From Xylona heveae TC161 (Eukaryota > Ascomycota > Xylonomycetes > Xylonales > Xylonaceae), in assembly GCF_001619985.1 (NCBI RefSeq), contig NW_017264196.1, positions 1,798,001-1,862,000 of the forward strand: a stretch of 64,000 nucleotides of DNA. The letters are read 5' to 3'. Made by a program: the position numbers and the translations under genes. Numbering within the stretch: the first letter of the stretch is position 1; every line of letters begins with the position of its first letter. The notes under the pieces were generated by a model. That model ran no database searches. It saw nothing but the letters and a program-made list of their open reading frames with translations, and had not been told where the DNA came from. Below are positions 35,763-46,645 of this stretch, in pieces.

Positions 35763-36150
35763 TTTGAGTCTTTGACAGGAGACGCAAGATAAAGGTAAAG
35801 GCTGGATGGAAAGAAAACAGTAGTAGTAGAGAGGGGGAATATAATTGCTGGACTGGTTTGATCTGTTGATGAAGAACTAGAAAAAAAGGGGGGAGATCCA
35901 AAAGATATATATATTATTTGAAAGAGGTGCAGATAGAAAGATCAATGATGAAGACTATAGAATGAGACACACAGACGGACAAGTCATTTTGCGAAAGAGA
36001 AGTGGCGTAAATTGGTTCTAGCGCAGAAATGCCATCTAGATGCAGGCATTCGAAGCTTCATCGGAAGGGAAACCAAAGTAAAACGCGCAATAAAGCAATG
36101 ATGCAGGAAAGTCAAAAGCATCAACAAACTAGAACTGTTTGCCGTTCCAT

Positions 36151-37392
36151 CAAGGTCCTCAAGAAAGTGGAAACAGAAGCAAAGTAAAAGCAAAGTCATT
36201 TCCGTGGAAAGTCCTTGGCAAGGCAGAAATCAGAAAGCAAAGTATTCCTTCGGGAAGTTAGTCAACGGTAAAGAGAAAGATTCAAGGTCCAAAGTTAGGG
36301 ATGGGTTGGTGGTAGGTGAGCTGATTCGATGGTGAGCAGGGACGAGTTTGACAGGGCAACCATGGTCAGATCCAGACCGCCATGCCGCAGCGCCAAGAAA
36401 CAATACCTCGAAATCATGCGTGTAAGTCGAATCGATTAAATAACAAGCTGTCAAAAGAAAAAAGAAGGAATAAAATGAGGAATAACGCAACAATTATCGT
36501 TACGCCATGCGGGACGAACGTCTGTGGTGGTTGGAGCGTTTGGAGAGGTCGGCCGTCGGCCGTCGGCCATCGTCCACATCGCCAAGCGGAGCGGACTTTG
36601 TGCCAAGAAGAAACACCTCCAAGACTCAACGACCAATGCTCAACATCATGAGGGGGAAAAAAGCCTTCACTTTCGAGACAAAAGTGTCTGAATTAGATTA
36701 TTCAAGGAAAAAACGAGTGAAGTGATTGACAGCAGGTTTGGTAGCAATGAGGCGTGCTGAACCTGGCCAGCCAAGACGTGGCGGCGGAGGGCCAAGAGAA
36801 AAAAGGACCGAAGGATGGAAATGGTATATCGCCAGGTTGAGGGCTTGGCAACCGGCCTTTTTATAAGTCAGTTGATTTCCACTTCCCCATCAAGGGACTC
36901 ATGTTTAATGTCATTTCTATGGTGTGCATACTTTCGAGAAAGAATTTTGTTGTCGTGGAGATTACTTTCTTAGTGGAGAGTGGGGATGAGTCTCGAACAG
37001 TGTCGTTTTACGAGACAGAGAAGCATTGGAGGATCACGATTGGAAGTCGACGCACGTGGCGCCCACATGTATTTCATGATGCACGGAATATACTCGATAG
37101 AATGTCGAACGCCAGCTGAGGGCGCAGGCAAATGCATCAATGGTGGTGATAGATAGTTGTGACTCCGCTATTATTCATCGCCTAAAAACTTCTTTCTTAC
37201 CTTCGCGGCGGAGCGAACTTGCTTTCCTCTTGGCAGCGGGTCAATCGTGCCAAGCCATGATCAGATCCTGTATCGAGCCATGGCTTGAGAAAAAACTGCA
37301 TTTTGAAAGTAAACAGCAAAAAATTTCAAAGTCCATAGGAAGCAAAAGGTCTAGCTAGAAAATGTTTGCATCTTGGCAGTAACCACCAAGGT
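36151..37392 (+). promoter_or_regulatory. Three CAAGGT hexamers (ZafA-type zinc-response core)
   Basis: CAAGGT occurs at 36151-36156, 36283-36288 and 37387-37392, all on the plus strand. The last is about 100 nt upstream of the zrfC ATG. From memory CAAGGT is the core of the ZafA zinc-responsive motif in A. fumigatus. Three hexamers alone could arise by chance, so the confidence rests on the gene context. Confidence 0.55.
36214..37377. promoter_or_regulatory. Cluster of at least ten GCCAAG (PacC-type) hexamers
   Basis: GCCAAG on the plus strand at 36392-36397, 36581-36586, 36602-36607, 36770-36775, 36791-36796 and 37249-37254. On the minus strand (CTTGGC) at 36214-36219, 36844-36849, 37229-37234 and 37372-37377. 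The PacC core is GCCARG. In 1.7 kb about one GCCAAG would be expected over both strands at random, so the region is clearly enriched. This fits alkaline-pH induction of both genes. Confidence 0.7.
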
Positions 37393-37494
37393 GCTCTGAT
37401 TGTGATGATGAAGTCTTAAATTTGTCAATTGTAGCATTTAAACATGCATGAGGGACATTGTCCGGGTGGTTAGAGAATAGTTTACCAGTCAGAT

Positions 37495-39518
37495 ATGTTC
37501 TTCGCGACGACAGTGGTGCTGTCTGTGCTTGCAGCGCACTCCGTGCAGGCGCAGACCTTCACCTTGACAGGTTGTCACATACACGGCGATGTAGAGTGAG
37601 TACTGTTGCGATTGAACGTAAACCCGCAGGAGAACGGTGACTGAATGGAGTATCAGATACTGCTTTCTTCCCAATGGCTCAGAGGTGCCATGGAAGACAT
37701 ATGAGCCACGTACCGCAGCAACGCCGACACCATCAACGACAATAGCAAGCGCAAGTGCAATAGCCACAAGCACTACAGCCACCACAGCATCGGCAAGCAA
37801 GACAGTACCAGCTTCAGTGACTGGCTGTCACTCTCATGGAAATAGCCAGTGCGTAAAATCTCCCATCTGATCCGTATTTACTGCTGATTGTTGTGGTGGT
37901 CCTGGTAGATTTTGTATGGCAGGCGAAACAGAGTACCTTGTCCTAAACTCGCCCACTGGAACAGGAAACCCTCCATCGCAGTACTCTGGCTGCCATGCCC
38001 ATGGTTCGGAGGCGTGAGTGTCTAACGCTTCAGAGTCGTCTTTGAGCGTCCAGCGGAGAGATCTAAAACACGTCTGACTTTTTTGTGACCAGATTCTGTA
38101 TGACGGAAAGTGGTGAAGAGGTCCAGATAGAAGCCGCAATGGACGAGGAAGAGTCTCATGAAACACATGACCACTCCGAAGAGAGTGGATCTTCTCCATC
38201 AGGCAATGGCAAGGGCAATGGAAAGAAGAACTGTCATTTTCATGCTGGAGTCGAGTAAGTTGGCAATGAAATACATTCCCGTACCAACCAAACAAACCCC
38301 AAAGAAAACATTACCACGACAGACCCTCGAAGAAGGAGCGTCTATGCCGTAGCTCTTTTTGACTGACGATATAAGACATTGTATTGAAGAAGGAGAATCG
38401 GAGCATAGCAGTGACACCAAATCTTGCGACCGCATCGACAGGAATTACAATATTCCGCTCCGTATCGGACTGCTTTTCGTGATCCTGGCGACAAGCGCAA
38501 TAGGTATGCCTATAGAAGACCCTTTAGGGACCGATGAGCTGACTTTGACTTAGCTGTCTTCTCTCCTATCCTCCTTGCCCAATTCACGCAAGTAACGCTA
38601 AACAGCTTAGCTTTTACGGCCCTAAAGCAATTCGGAACCGGCGTAATAATTGCAACTGCATTCGTTCACGTTAGTCAAGAACAGTCAAACAGAAATAGAA
38701 ATTTCAGGCTGACAGGATTAGTTACTTACACATGCACAACTAATGTTCGCCAACGAGTGCCTGGGAACCTTGACGTATGAGGCAACAACTACCGCCATTG
38801 CAATGGCCGGAGCATTCCTCGCATTTCTGTTTGAATACATTGGCGGCCGGCTTGTCATGTCTCGATCTTCTCGCAAGTCTTCCCCCGGCACGGATCATGG
38901 TTCAGATATTGAACAAGTGACTCCGAAAGAAGATCAAAGGAAACATGGTTTGACTGCCTTGGGGCACGGCCATGGACTGGCAAAGTCGGATGATCACTTC
39001 AAGGTTGGCGTGATGGAAGCCGGCATCATTTTTCACTCGATTCGTAAGAGGGCCTTCCTTCGAGGCAATCGGATATGCTGCTGACAAACTATGTAGTAAT
39101 TGGTGTCACACTAGTCGTAGCTGGCGACTCGTTTTTCATAACCCTATTCATTGTCATCCTTTTCCATCAGATGTTCGAAGGGATTGCCCTTGGTACTCGA
39201 ATCGCTGCTTTATCATCGCACATGATAACAAAATTTGGAATGGCGAGTGCCTTTGCAATCATCACACCAATTGGAATGGCCATTGGGACTGGTGTGTTGA
39301 AGCAATTTAACGGCAACTCAGCCTCGACCATAGTCGCGATAGGCACCTTGGATGCCCTAAGTGCAGGAATCCTGCTTTGGGTGGGGCTGGTTGAAATGTG
39401 GAGTCATGATTGGCTCCATGGCGATCTAGCAAAAGCCGGTGTTGTAAAGACTATCGTTGCTTTGTCTTTTCTGTTATTTGGAATGATCCTCATGAGCGTG
39501 CTTGGAAAATGGGCGTAA
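37495..39518 (+). CDS. zrfC: ZrfC-type ZIP zinc transporter with extracellular Cys/His modules
   Basis: A plasma-membrane zinc importer of the ZIP family that in A. fumigatus works with Asp f 2 in alkaline, zinc-poor media. Eight exons: 37495-37595, 37657-37848, 37909-38013, 38093-38254, 38376-38503, 38554-38669, 38722-39043, 39097-39518 (515 aa). All phases agree. After the signal peptide (MFFATTVVLSVLAAHSVQAQ), the N-terminal half carries four modules: CHIHGDVEYC, CHSHGNSQFC, CHAHGSEAFC and CHFHAGVEHC. Each is cut by a phase-2 intron at its eighth residue. ZIP transmembrane part: NIPLRIGLLFVIL, FVHLLTHAQLMFANECLG, a cytosolic His-rich loop (TALGHGHGLAKSDDHF), the signature GIIFHSILIGVTL, and FHQMFEGIALGTR with the metal-binding His/Glu. 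A single-frame view finds only the last exons. Confidence 0.94.
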
Positions 39519-40768
39519 ATGCGATCATCGTATATGATATAGATGCGTTATGTCAGTGGGAATTTAGGGCGTATCAGAAAGAGGTGATAATCTTCTTATT
39601 TCTTTCACTGCGGCGTCACTTCAGCCATTTCTGGGTAAGGCAACGCGTCTCACGAGAAGTTTCTGCACCGTGGGGTCCAAAATCTGTTCCTGGTTAGTTT
39701 GGAGAAAAGTTTAATTTAGCTGAGGTGAGATCTTTAGCATAAGAATGAGAGTAATGAAAATCTCCATGATCTCATTTGGTAACTGTCCATTCGTAATATG
39801 CTGTCAACTATGGTTGGTCGAATTTTCAGGTTATGCGCCTCGCAATAGCCCCAATGTAAATGACAGGAAGAACTCGGCTACATGTCTGAAAACCAAGACA
39901 CTTGTCCTCAGAAACTTGGAACCTTGACCGGTGACAGAAATTTTAGAAATCTTATCTCATATATTGCATAACAAAGGGGTCGTGCGTAGATAGAGACGCC
40001 ACCGACAACAACAGGAATGACAAATAGAAGCATGAGCAACGTGACGATAAAAGCAAAAGGGACCGGGCTTGTTAAATTCAGGATATGATTGGGTCACATA
40101 AAAATATTCCAAATCAACAGCAGATGATGACAATTAACAATGCGGGTCTCAGAGTCGGGATAGAGTGTCGTCGGTCAGCCGCATGTGCACCCGATCCGCC
40201 CTTGGCGGGAAACGCGTCTCCGGAAGATTCCAAATACCGATAGGCGCTAGGATCACCAATTGATCCGCCCACTTCGCCTCGGTTCCCACCCCCCCTTATG
40301 TGCTCATCTCCACCCGGCCCCCCCAAACCTCCCATTCACATTCATCCACCACCAACATGCTTGAGTCCGATCCATACATTATCGGCACCATCAAATAGGA
40401 GTCACGCACAGCAATTCAATTCTTGTGCTGGGCCCAACAAAAGTCTTCCTGCTATTTTGGTACGTTGGATTTCATGAATCATACGATGCTTTGCGTTCAG
40501 GGCCGGTGCCCACATGGTTCCATGCTGCTATCATATGAAATTAAACTCGTTCGTCTCTGCGATGAGGTCTGCTTACTTGTTGTCGCTCCCTCTTTCGTTT
40601 TGGGAATTGTTCCTTTTTTCCCCTCTCGCTTTGGCCCCTTGTTTGATTTAAATAACTTGACCGCTTCCTTTTTGTTCTGGTTATGTTGATGTACATGTAT
40701 AATTTGGCCTCCGTTTATGGAAGTACTGCTTCGTTATACCTGTTCTACCTGCTCATCACGCGCCCGAA
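39519..40768. other. Intergenic region, zrfC 3' end and bZIP promoter/leader
   Basis: 1.25 kb without a supported gene. The right half (40430-40768) is T-rich and is probably the bZIP promoter and 5' leader. It contains short ATG frames that could be upstream ORFs, but none is distinctive. Confidence 0.5.
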
Positions 40769-42815
40769 ATGACGTCTGCTGTAACTGATCGCCCTTCAGT
40801 GCTCCCACTCAGAGCTTTGCTCTCACCTTTAGAGAGCCCTGGCAGTCGTCGGCTCTCTTTGTCTTCGTCCATTAGTAGCAGCGGTTGGTCGTTTCTCGGT
40901 AGAGCAGACGACAATCGCGCCGGAATGTCGACGTTGTCCCCTCCCGAAGGGTCGGGAGGCGGTAATACGAGTGGCTATGGTGAGTTCCTTCTTTGTTATA
41001 CTGAAAGCTGTGAAACTTTATCCCCGCATTTACCCCTTACGTATTGCATGTGCAAAACACGTTTTGCAGGAGCTCCTTACAGTAATCAATGCCCTTTGTC
41101 TTGCTCTAACAACGTAACCATCCGTCATGTTATGCTGAGAGATCTGGATCTTTTCCTTGGCTCACCGTTCTCTTGCCGTCGGCACTCTCACACGCATTTG
41201 GTTTTCTCCTTGCTCGCTGCTATACATTTTTACGATGCTGTTTGCCATCAAATTCGGGCATCTCTCTTCGAAAAATGAATGCTGATGAGTATCTGGTGCT
41301 TCATTAGGCAGTGGAGAATCAAATAGCTCGAGAAGTCCGCTTAGTCACTTGAGCTTGTCACTATTCAAGAGCTTTTCAGATAGGAAAGCCACACGAGGTA
41401 TGTCGGTTGTCTTCGCGAAGCGTTCGGCTTTTTGCGGCAACAATTGTTCTGCACGGCCATCTTCTGTACAGGGAATGATACCTGACTCTTTGCAGATGGA
41501 CAGGCTCCCAAGAAAAGAGGACCAAAACCAGACAGCAAACCTGCTCAGACTCGCCGACAGGAGCTGAACAGGCAAGCGCAGAGGTATGATTTCGGGAGGA
41601 TCTACATTTGTTTCTACCTTGTTATCGGATTTTATGCTTACTCGTATTTCCAGGACGCACCGCGAGAGAAAGGAGCAATACATCAAAGCACTAGAACAAG
41701 AAGTGCTGCGATTAAAGGAAACCGCAAGCACTGCCGTCCGTGAGAGGGATGCGATCGCTGAAGAGCTTCGCAAGCTGAAGGCGCTGCTGAAGCTGCATGG
41801 AATCACCTATGATGAAGGCGATTCGCACCTGCGCAACGACGACACATTTAGCGGCAGCGCTTCAGGAAGTTATGCCGGAGGCATCTCTGGTACATCACCA
41901 TCCACTGGTGGACATGCTTTCTCTTCGCCGCCTACCAACCCGAGTGTGTCGCCTTCCGGTGCCCATAATTTGCAGGCGACTCCACAATCGCAGCAAGTGC
42001 AAGGAGCCCAACCACAGCTCCCTCAAGGCCCAGATTTGGATCAGCTTGGAATAGATTTCGTTTTAACGTACGAGCGAACACCATATCTCTCGCCTCCACC
42101 GCAGTAGTCTTGTGTAGTAAGCTCTGGTGCACATTTGCTGTTTATGTTTCGCCTCTAGGCTGTTTAGCATTTGTCATGTATATCTGTGTATATCAAGTTC
42201 TGACATGTGGGCTTCTTACAGTCTTGAACATCCATGCATGGATCACATTCAATTCCTCTTGGTGAGAGCGGAAGGGTCGGAGGAAGACGTGGCTGGCCAT
42301 GTCGTCATGGCTAGCTGTCCCCCTCATGATCATATCAAGAATCACCCAGATGTCCCTTACACGAAACCTCCTGAGTTGCGCAAGGCCGACCTGCGAAGCC
42401 TTTTGGATGCCAGTATGAGGGTTCAGTGGGATGGCGAGATCCCACCGGTCAATGCATGGGCGATGATATTCAATCACCCGAGAAATAGCGAGTTCACTCT
42501 TGAGGATATCGAGTCGATGAAGAATAATCTCAAGGGAAAGGTTCGATGTTATGGGTACGTTTACTTCTTCGGACATTGCCTCCTCCTCTTTGCTTTTTTA
42601 TTTCTGGTGTTCTTCTGCAATCGTGTCTTCCTTTTTCAGGACTTTTGCAATCCTGTGGTCACATCTCATCAACAAATCCTTTTGTGATATTTCTATTCTG
42701 GATTTGCTCCTTGCCCACGCTGACAATCTCTATACACTACAGGTTCGGTGCTGTTTTGGAAGATTTTGAGGTCCGGGACGCTATCAGCAACGTCCTCGCC
42801 AGCAAAGTGTATTGA
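40769..42815 (+). CDS. bZIP transcription factor (QAQR-type basic region)
   Basis: A nuclear DNA-binding regulator. Six exons: 40769-40979, 41308-41397, 41496-41583, 41654-42067, 42222-42554, 42743-42815 (402 aa). Phases all agree. A Ser/Pro-rich N-terminus is followed by a nuclear-localisation-like KKRGPKP, the basic region RRQELNRQAQRTHRERKEQY and a leucine-zipper helix (IKALEQEVLRLKETASTAVR). The third intron falls inside the basic region, at the Arg codon of QAQR. A Gly/Ser/Pro/Gln linker precedes a conserved roughly 115-residue C-terminal block (DFVLTLEHPCMDHIQFLLVR ... LRSLLDAS ... KVRCYGFGAVLEDFEVRDA) that I recognise from uncharacterised ascomycete bZIPs. The targets are unknown. AP-1-like spacing of the basic region suggests TTACTAA or related half-sites (inference). 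Confidence 0.88.
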
Positions 42816-43652
42816 TTGATTTCGCTTAAAAGCGTGTAAGGGGAGCGCGGTGTATGTAATATTTGTCCGATAGCAGATGTGTATCTGCAGGCGCAAAAGG
42901 GTATAATTGGACATTCGTTCATCCCAGTGATAAAACCCTGAGACTTCTCGTAACGGGCTTTATAGTTCCAAATAAATTCCTAGTGCAAGCTTAGCTGATT
43001 GATTCTGTGGCAGAATTATCTGCAGCTTCTCAAATCATCACTCGCCTAGATCCAGCCCCAAGTAGGCCAAGACTAAATCCTATAATGCGTGATACTCATT
43101 GGGAAACCGAACTCGCGGGATTCTCGGTATTTTACCTCGGAGATAAGCGAGTGTTTAGCGCGCGGCCGGCAGGTAGCCGATCGAACAAGGGAACGAGCGA
43201 GGAACGAGGGAACCCTGCCGGGCCCTGACGATCCGAAGGGTCATGAAGTCATGAGTCGGTGGGGAGGCTATCGAGGAAACGACACCCACGACATGCGTGC
43301 TAACGTGGCCGTTATTTCATTTCCAAATAGTCTCTAAACTGGAAACTTGAGGTTCGAGCTCTAATTCACAGTCATTTTTTTTTGTTAATACGACGGAATG
43401 TGAAAACTAAGAAGAGCGAGAATAACTACTTTTTACCACGGATAGACATCCAATATCAATGTTCTGTTACCTGTTCCTTGTCGGGCATTGCATTTCCTAG
43501 CCCTTTACTCTTTTCACAACCACAACAAATTCCGAGACTGAATCTCTCAAACCCAGCCTGAACCCGCAGGTTTTGCACCTCTAAACTCACCTGTGCTTGT
43601 TTACTTTTCCCCACTTTCATCTTCCCCTCACAAACCCTACTACAAGGCAACT
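42816..43652. other. Intergenic region between the bZIP and acyltransferase genes
   Basis: 837 nt containing the bZIP 3' end and the acyltransferase promoter. A T-run lies near 43375-43384. Nothing else is seen. Confidence 0.5.
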
Positions 43653-45682
43653 ATGCGAGATTCTCCCCCGCAAATCAGCGACGTCCTCACTTCGCTGCGT
43701 CGTTCTTCTTCTCCTCGTGCCTCTAGGATCATATATACCATCTATACCACACTTCGCGGAACTGTCATCCTTACTCCGTGGATCATTTATCTCGGCGCCA
43801 CAAATATTCTCCTGTCTTTACTACTCCCCTTTTCATTTCTTTTCCCCACAGCCGTCTACGATATTTCTTCTCTTCTCGCGTGGTCCGTATGGGCAGGTAT
43901 CCAAGCAATCTTCACAAAGATCAATGGTGCAGAAATTACCTTTTCATACTCATACAAAAATACAAGCCCAGCAGCGGGAACGGCAGCGGCAGCATCAGCT
44001 GATACAGGAAATCGCAAAATTCACAAGGTTCATGGAATTGGCAAATCCAGTGGAATCGACATTTCCCCGTCCATTGACACGGAAACCACTACCTCTCGAA
44101 AGCAGAACGGCGCACCTACAGCATTAAATAATGCCTTTATCCAAGAAGACGTGGGAAAACAAAGAGACGGCGCAATAGCCGCTAACAAGATCTCTACCAA
44201 TAACATCAATGATATCCTACCACAGCACGAATCAGCCATTGTGATTGCCAACCACGTGTCCTGGACAGACTTTTACATGATCCAAGCGCTGGCGTCGCAG
44301 GCCGGCATGCTCAGTCGATGTCGATGGTTTGCGAAGAAGCAGTTACGCTGGGTCCCGTTTCTGGGATGGGGACTCTGGGCCATGCGCATGCCGCTGGTGA
44401 GTAGGAAGTGGATGGTCGATCGGCGGGAAATGGAGCGTGTGTTTGCCGGAGTGGCCGAACATAAATGGCCTCTTTGTATGTCACTTTTCTTCCATTCCAT
44501 TCAGATTTATTTTGTCAATGTTTGCGTTGTTGTTCATTTTCCTTCCCTTTTTCTTCCCTTTTTTTTTTTAAAAAAATTTTTTTTTCGTTATCTTTTTCCT
44601 TTCTCTTCATTTTTTTATTTTATTTCTTTTTTTTTTTAATTCTCCATTTAGATTTCCCTTTCTCATTCCCTTAGTCTTTTATCATAGCTCATTTTCCTTT
44701 CGGCCCCTTTGACATTTTAATTCATTGGGATCTGTATAAGTCTAATGAGATATGTGTAAATCTAATATGTATATTAACTGACGAGATAGGGCTCATCTCC
44801 TTTTCCGAATCCACGCGATACACACCCGCCAAATACGCCGCCACGGCCGAGTGGTGTCGCTCCCACCACCGTCCGGTCCCGCAGCATACATTGTACCCGC
44901 GCACAAAGGGCTTTGTGGCTACTGTCCAGCAGCTGCGGCGGAGCGCACCCCATGTCAAGGCCGTGTATGATTTGACTCTTGCTTATGCTTCCCTGTCTTC
45001 TTCCTCCTCTCCTTCTGAGTCTCTTTCTGAGTCTCCTTCGTCAACCCCATCTGCGTCCCCTTATTCATCTTCATCTTCATCTACCGCAGATCCACATTCC
45101 TCCTCATCCTCTCCTGGCCCTTCTTCTTCAACCCCCTCAACCTCGTCTTCCTCTTCATCTTCCTCTCCCTCTTCCGTTTCTACTTTCCCGTCACGATCAG
45201 CAGATACAGCAGATACAGCAGGCGAAGGAGGCGGCGATGGAGGAACAAAACCATCAGTCGCCCCAGTCACACCAATCACACCAGTCGCAGCAGCACCAGC
45301 ACCATCATTCGCATCGGAGGTACCGGCAGCAGCACGCGAAGCAGGCGGCAAAGCTCGCTCCGGTAGTGGTGGTAGTGATGCCCCTCTATCGTCGCCACCA
45401 CAACCACCACCACCAACAACAAAAACAACAACAACAAAAACACCCCACTTCATGAACGCACCAAGCATCTACCAGACTCTCTTCCACCCACACTTACGCC
45501 ACACATGGCGCTTCCACATACACGTCGAGCGGCACGAGCTGGCCGCGCTGCCGGACACGGACGCCGGGCTGGCAGAATGGTTAGAAGGGCAGTGGATACG
45601 CAAGGGCCAGAAACTGGAGGAATTAAGACGGGGGTTGGAGAGAGGTGAGAAGTGGGGTGAGAGGTGGGGAAGGGAATTGTAG
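43653..45682 (+). CDS. PlsC-type (AGPAT/LPLAT) acyltransferase with a Ser-rich insert
   Basis: A membrane acyltransferase of lysophospholipids. Exons are 43653-44475 and 44790-45682 (571 aa). The 314-nt intron (donor GTATGT, acceptor GATAG) joins EHKWPLWLISFSESTRYTPA. The ATG at 43653 is used; the frame extends upstream only to a GTG. N-terminal hydrophobic spans (ILTPWIIYLGATNILLSLLL) precede a variable low-complexity loop. The catalytic NHVSWTDFYM (HX4D) and the FSEST block, in the place of the usual EGTR, are present, as is PRTKGFVATVQQLR. Between ALAYA and the conserved C-terminal FHPHLRHTWRFHIHVERHEL lies an insert of about 150 residues almost entirely Ser/Pro/Thr and then Ala/Pro/Thr. 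The family resembles fungal Cst26-like or AGPAT3-5-like enzymes. The exact substrate is not predicted. Confidence 0.86.
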
Positions 45683-46645
45683 CTTGGTTGGGTAGTCTGG
45701 CTCTTTTCTTTTCTGTTCTTTTTTTTTCACATTTACTTTCTTTTTTCTTTTTTCTTTTTCTTTTTCTTTTTTTTGGGCCCTCTTGGCATGATAGGCCTTG
45801 ACACGTTAAGCGCACACAAAGACGTAGTATACGATGGACGTGGAGAGACAGATATACATATACATATACATGCTTTCTTCATTCACCAGTCACCATTCAC
45901 CGTTCATCAGAATCAAGGGGAGATAAAAAGAAAGGAAGAAAGATTCCATCTACGTTCGTGATATTCGGGCAACATCGGAGTAAATGATGTGTTAAATCGC
46001 ATCATATCTTTCCCAGAGACAAAAAGTCCAAGTGAAAACCGATAAATGACAAAATGACAAAATGACAATACGACAAAACAAGTGATAAATGATAAATGAT
46101 AAATTGATGATATTCTCCCTACCAAGTAGTCCATAATTCATAATCCACAACCATAACCCTAATGCCTCATCCATCTCACACATTCAACGGTCAACTGCCG
46201 TCAATACTTTTATCTACCTACCACTGCGCAATCCGGTAGCCCTCGATAAACTTAAACCTAATATAATAGATGGACTTCAAGGTTACTAAGTAAAACACAC
46301 CCCGCTAATACAAATGAAGAAGGAGAAAGAAAGAAGAGGTAGAAGAAGAGGAAGAAGGATGTGCCATCTACCAGCACCTATCAATAACAAGTAACAAGGT
46401 AAAAGGGTAACGACATGAGGTAAAATAGAAAAAAGAAGAAAAGGAAAAAGAAAAAGAAACAAGGACCTCCCATCTACCAAGGTGTACAAACAGCCCCGTC
46501 AAGACGACAACGGGGAAATGACTCCGTCGACCTACGAAAGAAATGAAATAAAAATAGAGGAGCAAATAAAGAAGAATAGAGTGAGAGTTAAAGATGGGAT
46601 GAGGGATAAATAAGATAGTAGAGGGACGGGGAAAAAATACACCAT
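45683..46645. other. Convergent 3' region between the acyltransferase gene and RIM15
   Basis: 963 nt between facing stop codons, composed of long T/C-rich and then A/G-rich tracts (45720-45775 and 46310-46470). It includes the tandem repeats AAAATGAC (about 46042-46070) and GATAAAT (about 46084-46105). No gene is supported. Confidence 0.55.
46042..46105. repeat. Short tandem repeats (AAAATGAC)n and (GATAAAT)n
   Basis: Three AAAATGAC-like units are followed, after about 12 nt, by three GATAAAT units. Simple slippage repeats in a convergent 3' region. Confidence 0.7.

Larger units (their letters stand above)
35763..37494. promoter_or_regulatory. Shared divergent promoter of aspf2 and zrfC
   Basis: 1.73 kb between the divergent ATGs. 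In A. fumigatus the orthologous pair is controlled by the zinc regulator ZafA and the pH regulator PacC (established knowledge). Consistent hexamers are present here and listed separately. TATA-like elements are at 35906-35915 (toward aspf2) and 36862-36867 (TATAAG, plus orientation). Small open frames within the region show no coding signature. Confidence 0.75.

Noticed and set aside
40423-40689. An 88-codon frame upstream of the bZIP gene.
   Set aside because: It begins with TTG, lacks a coding signature and lies in a T-rich leader. At most it contains short upstream ORFs.
6779-42815. A secondary-metabolite cluster built on the P450, MFS transporter and bZIP genes.
   Set aside because: They are spread over 36 kb with housekeeping genes between them, and no backbone synthase (PKS, NRPS or terpene cyclase) is present.
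44830-44860. tRNA A-box-like sequence (GGCCGAGTGGT).
   Set aside because: No matching B box or cloverleaf follows, and it encodes conserved residues (ATAEWCR) of the acyltransferase.
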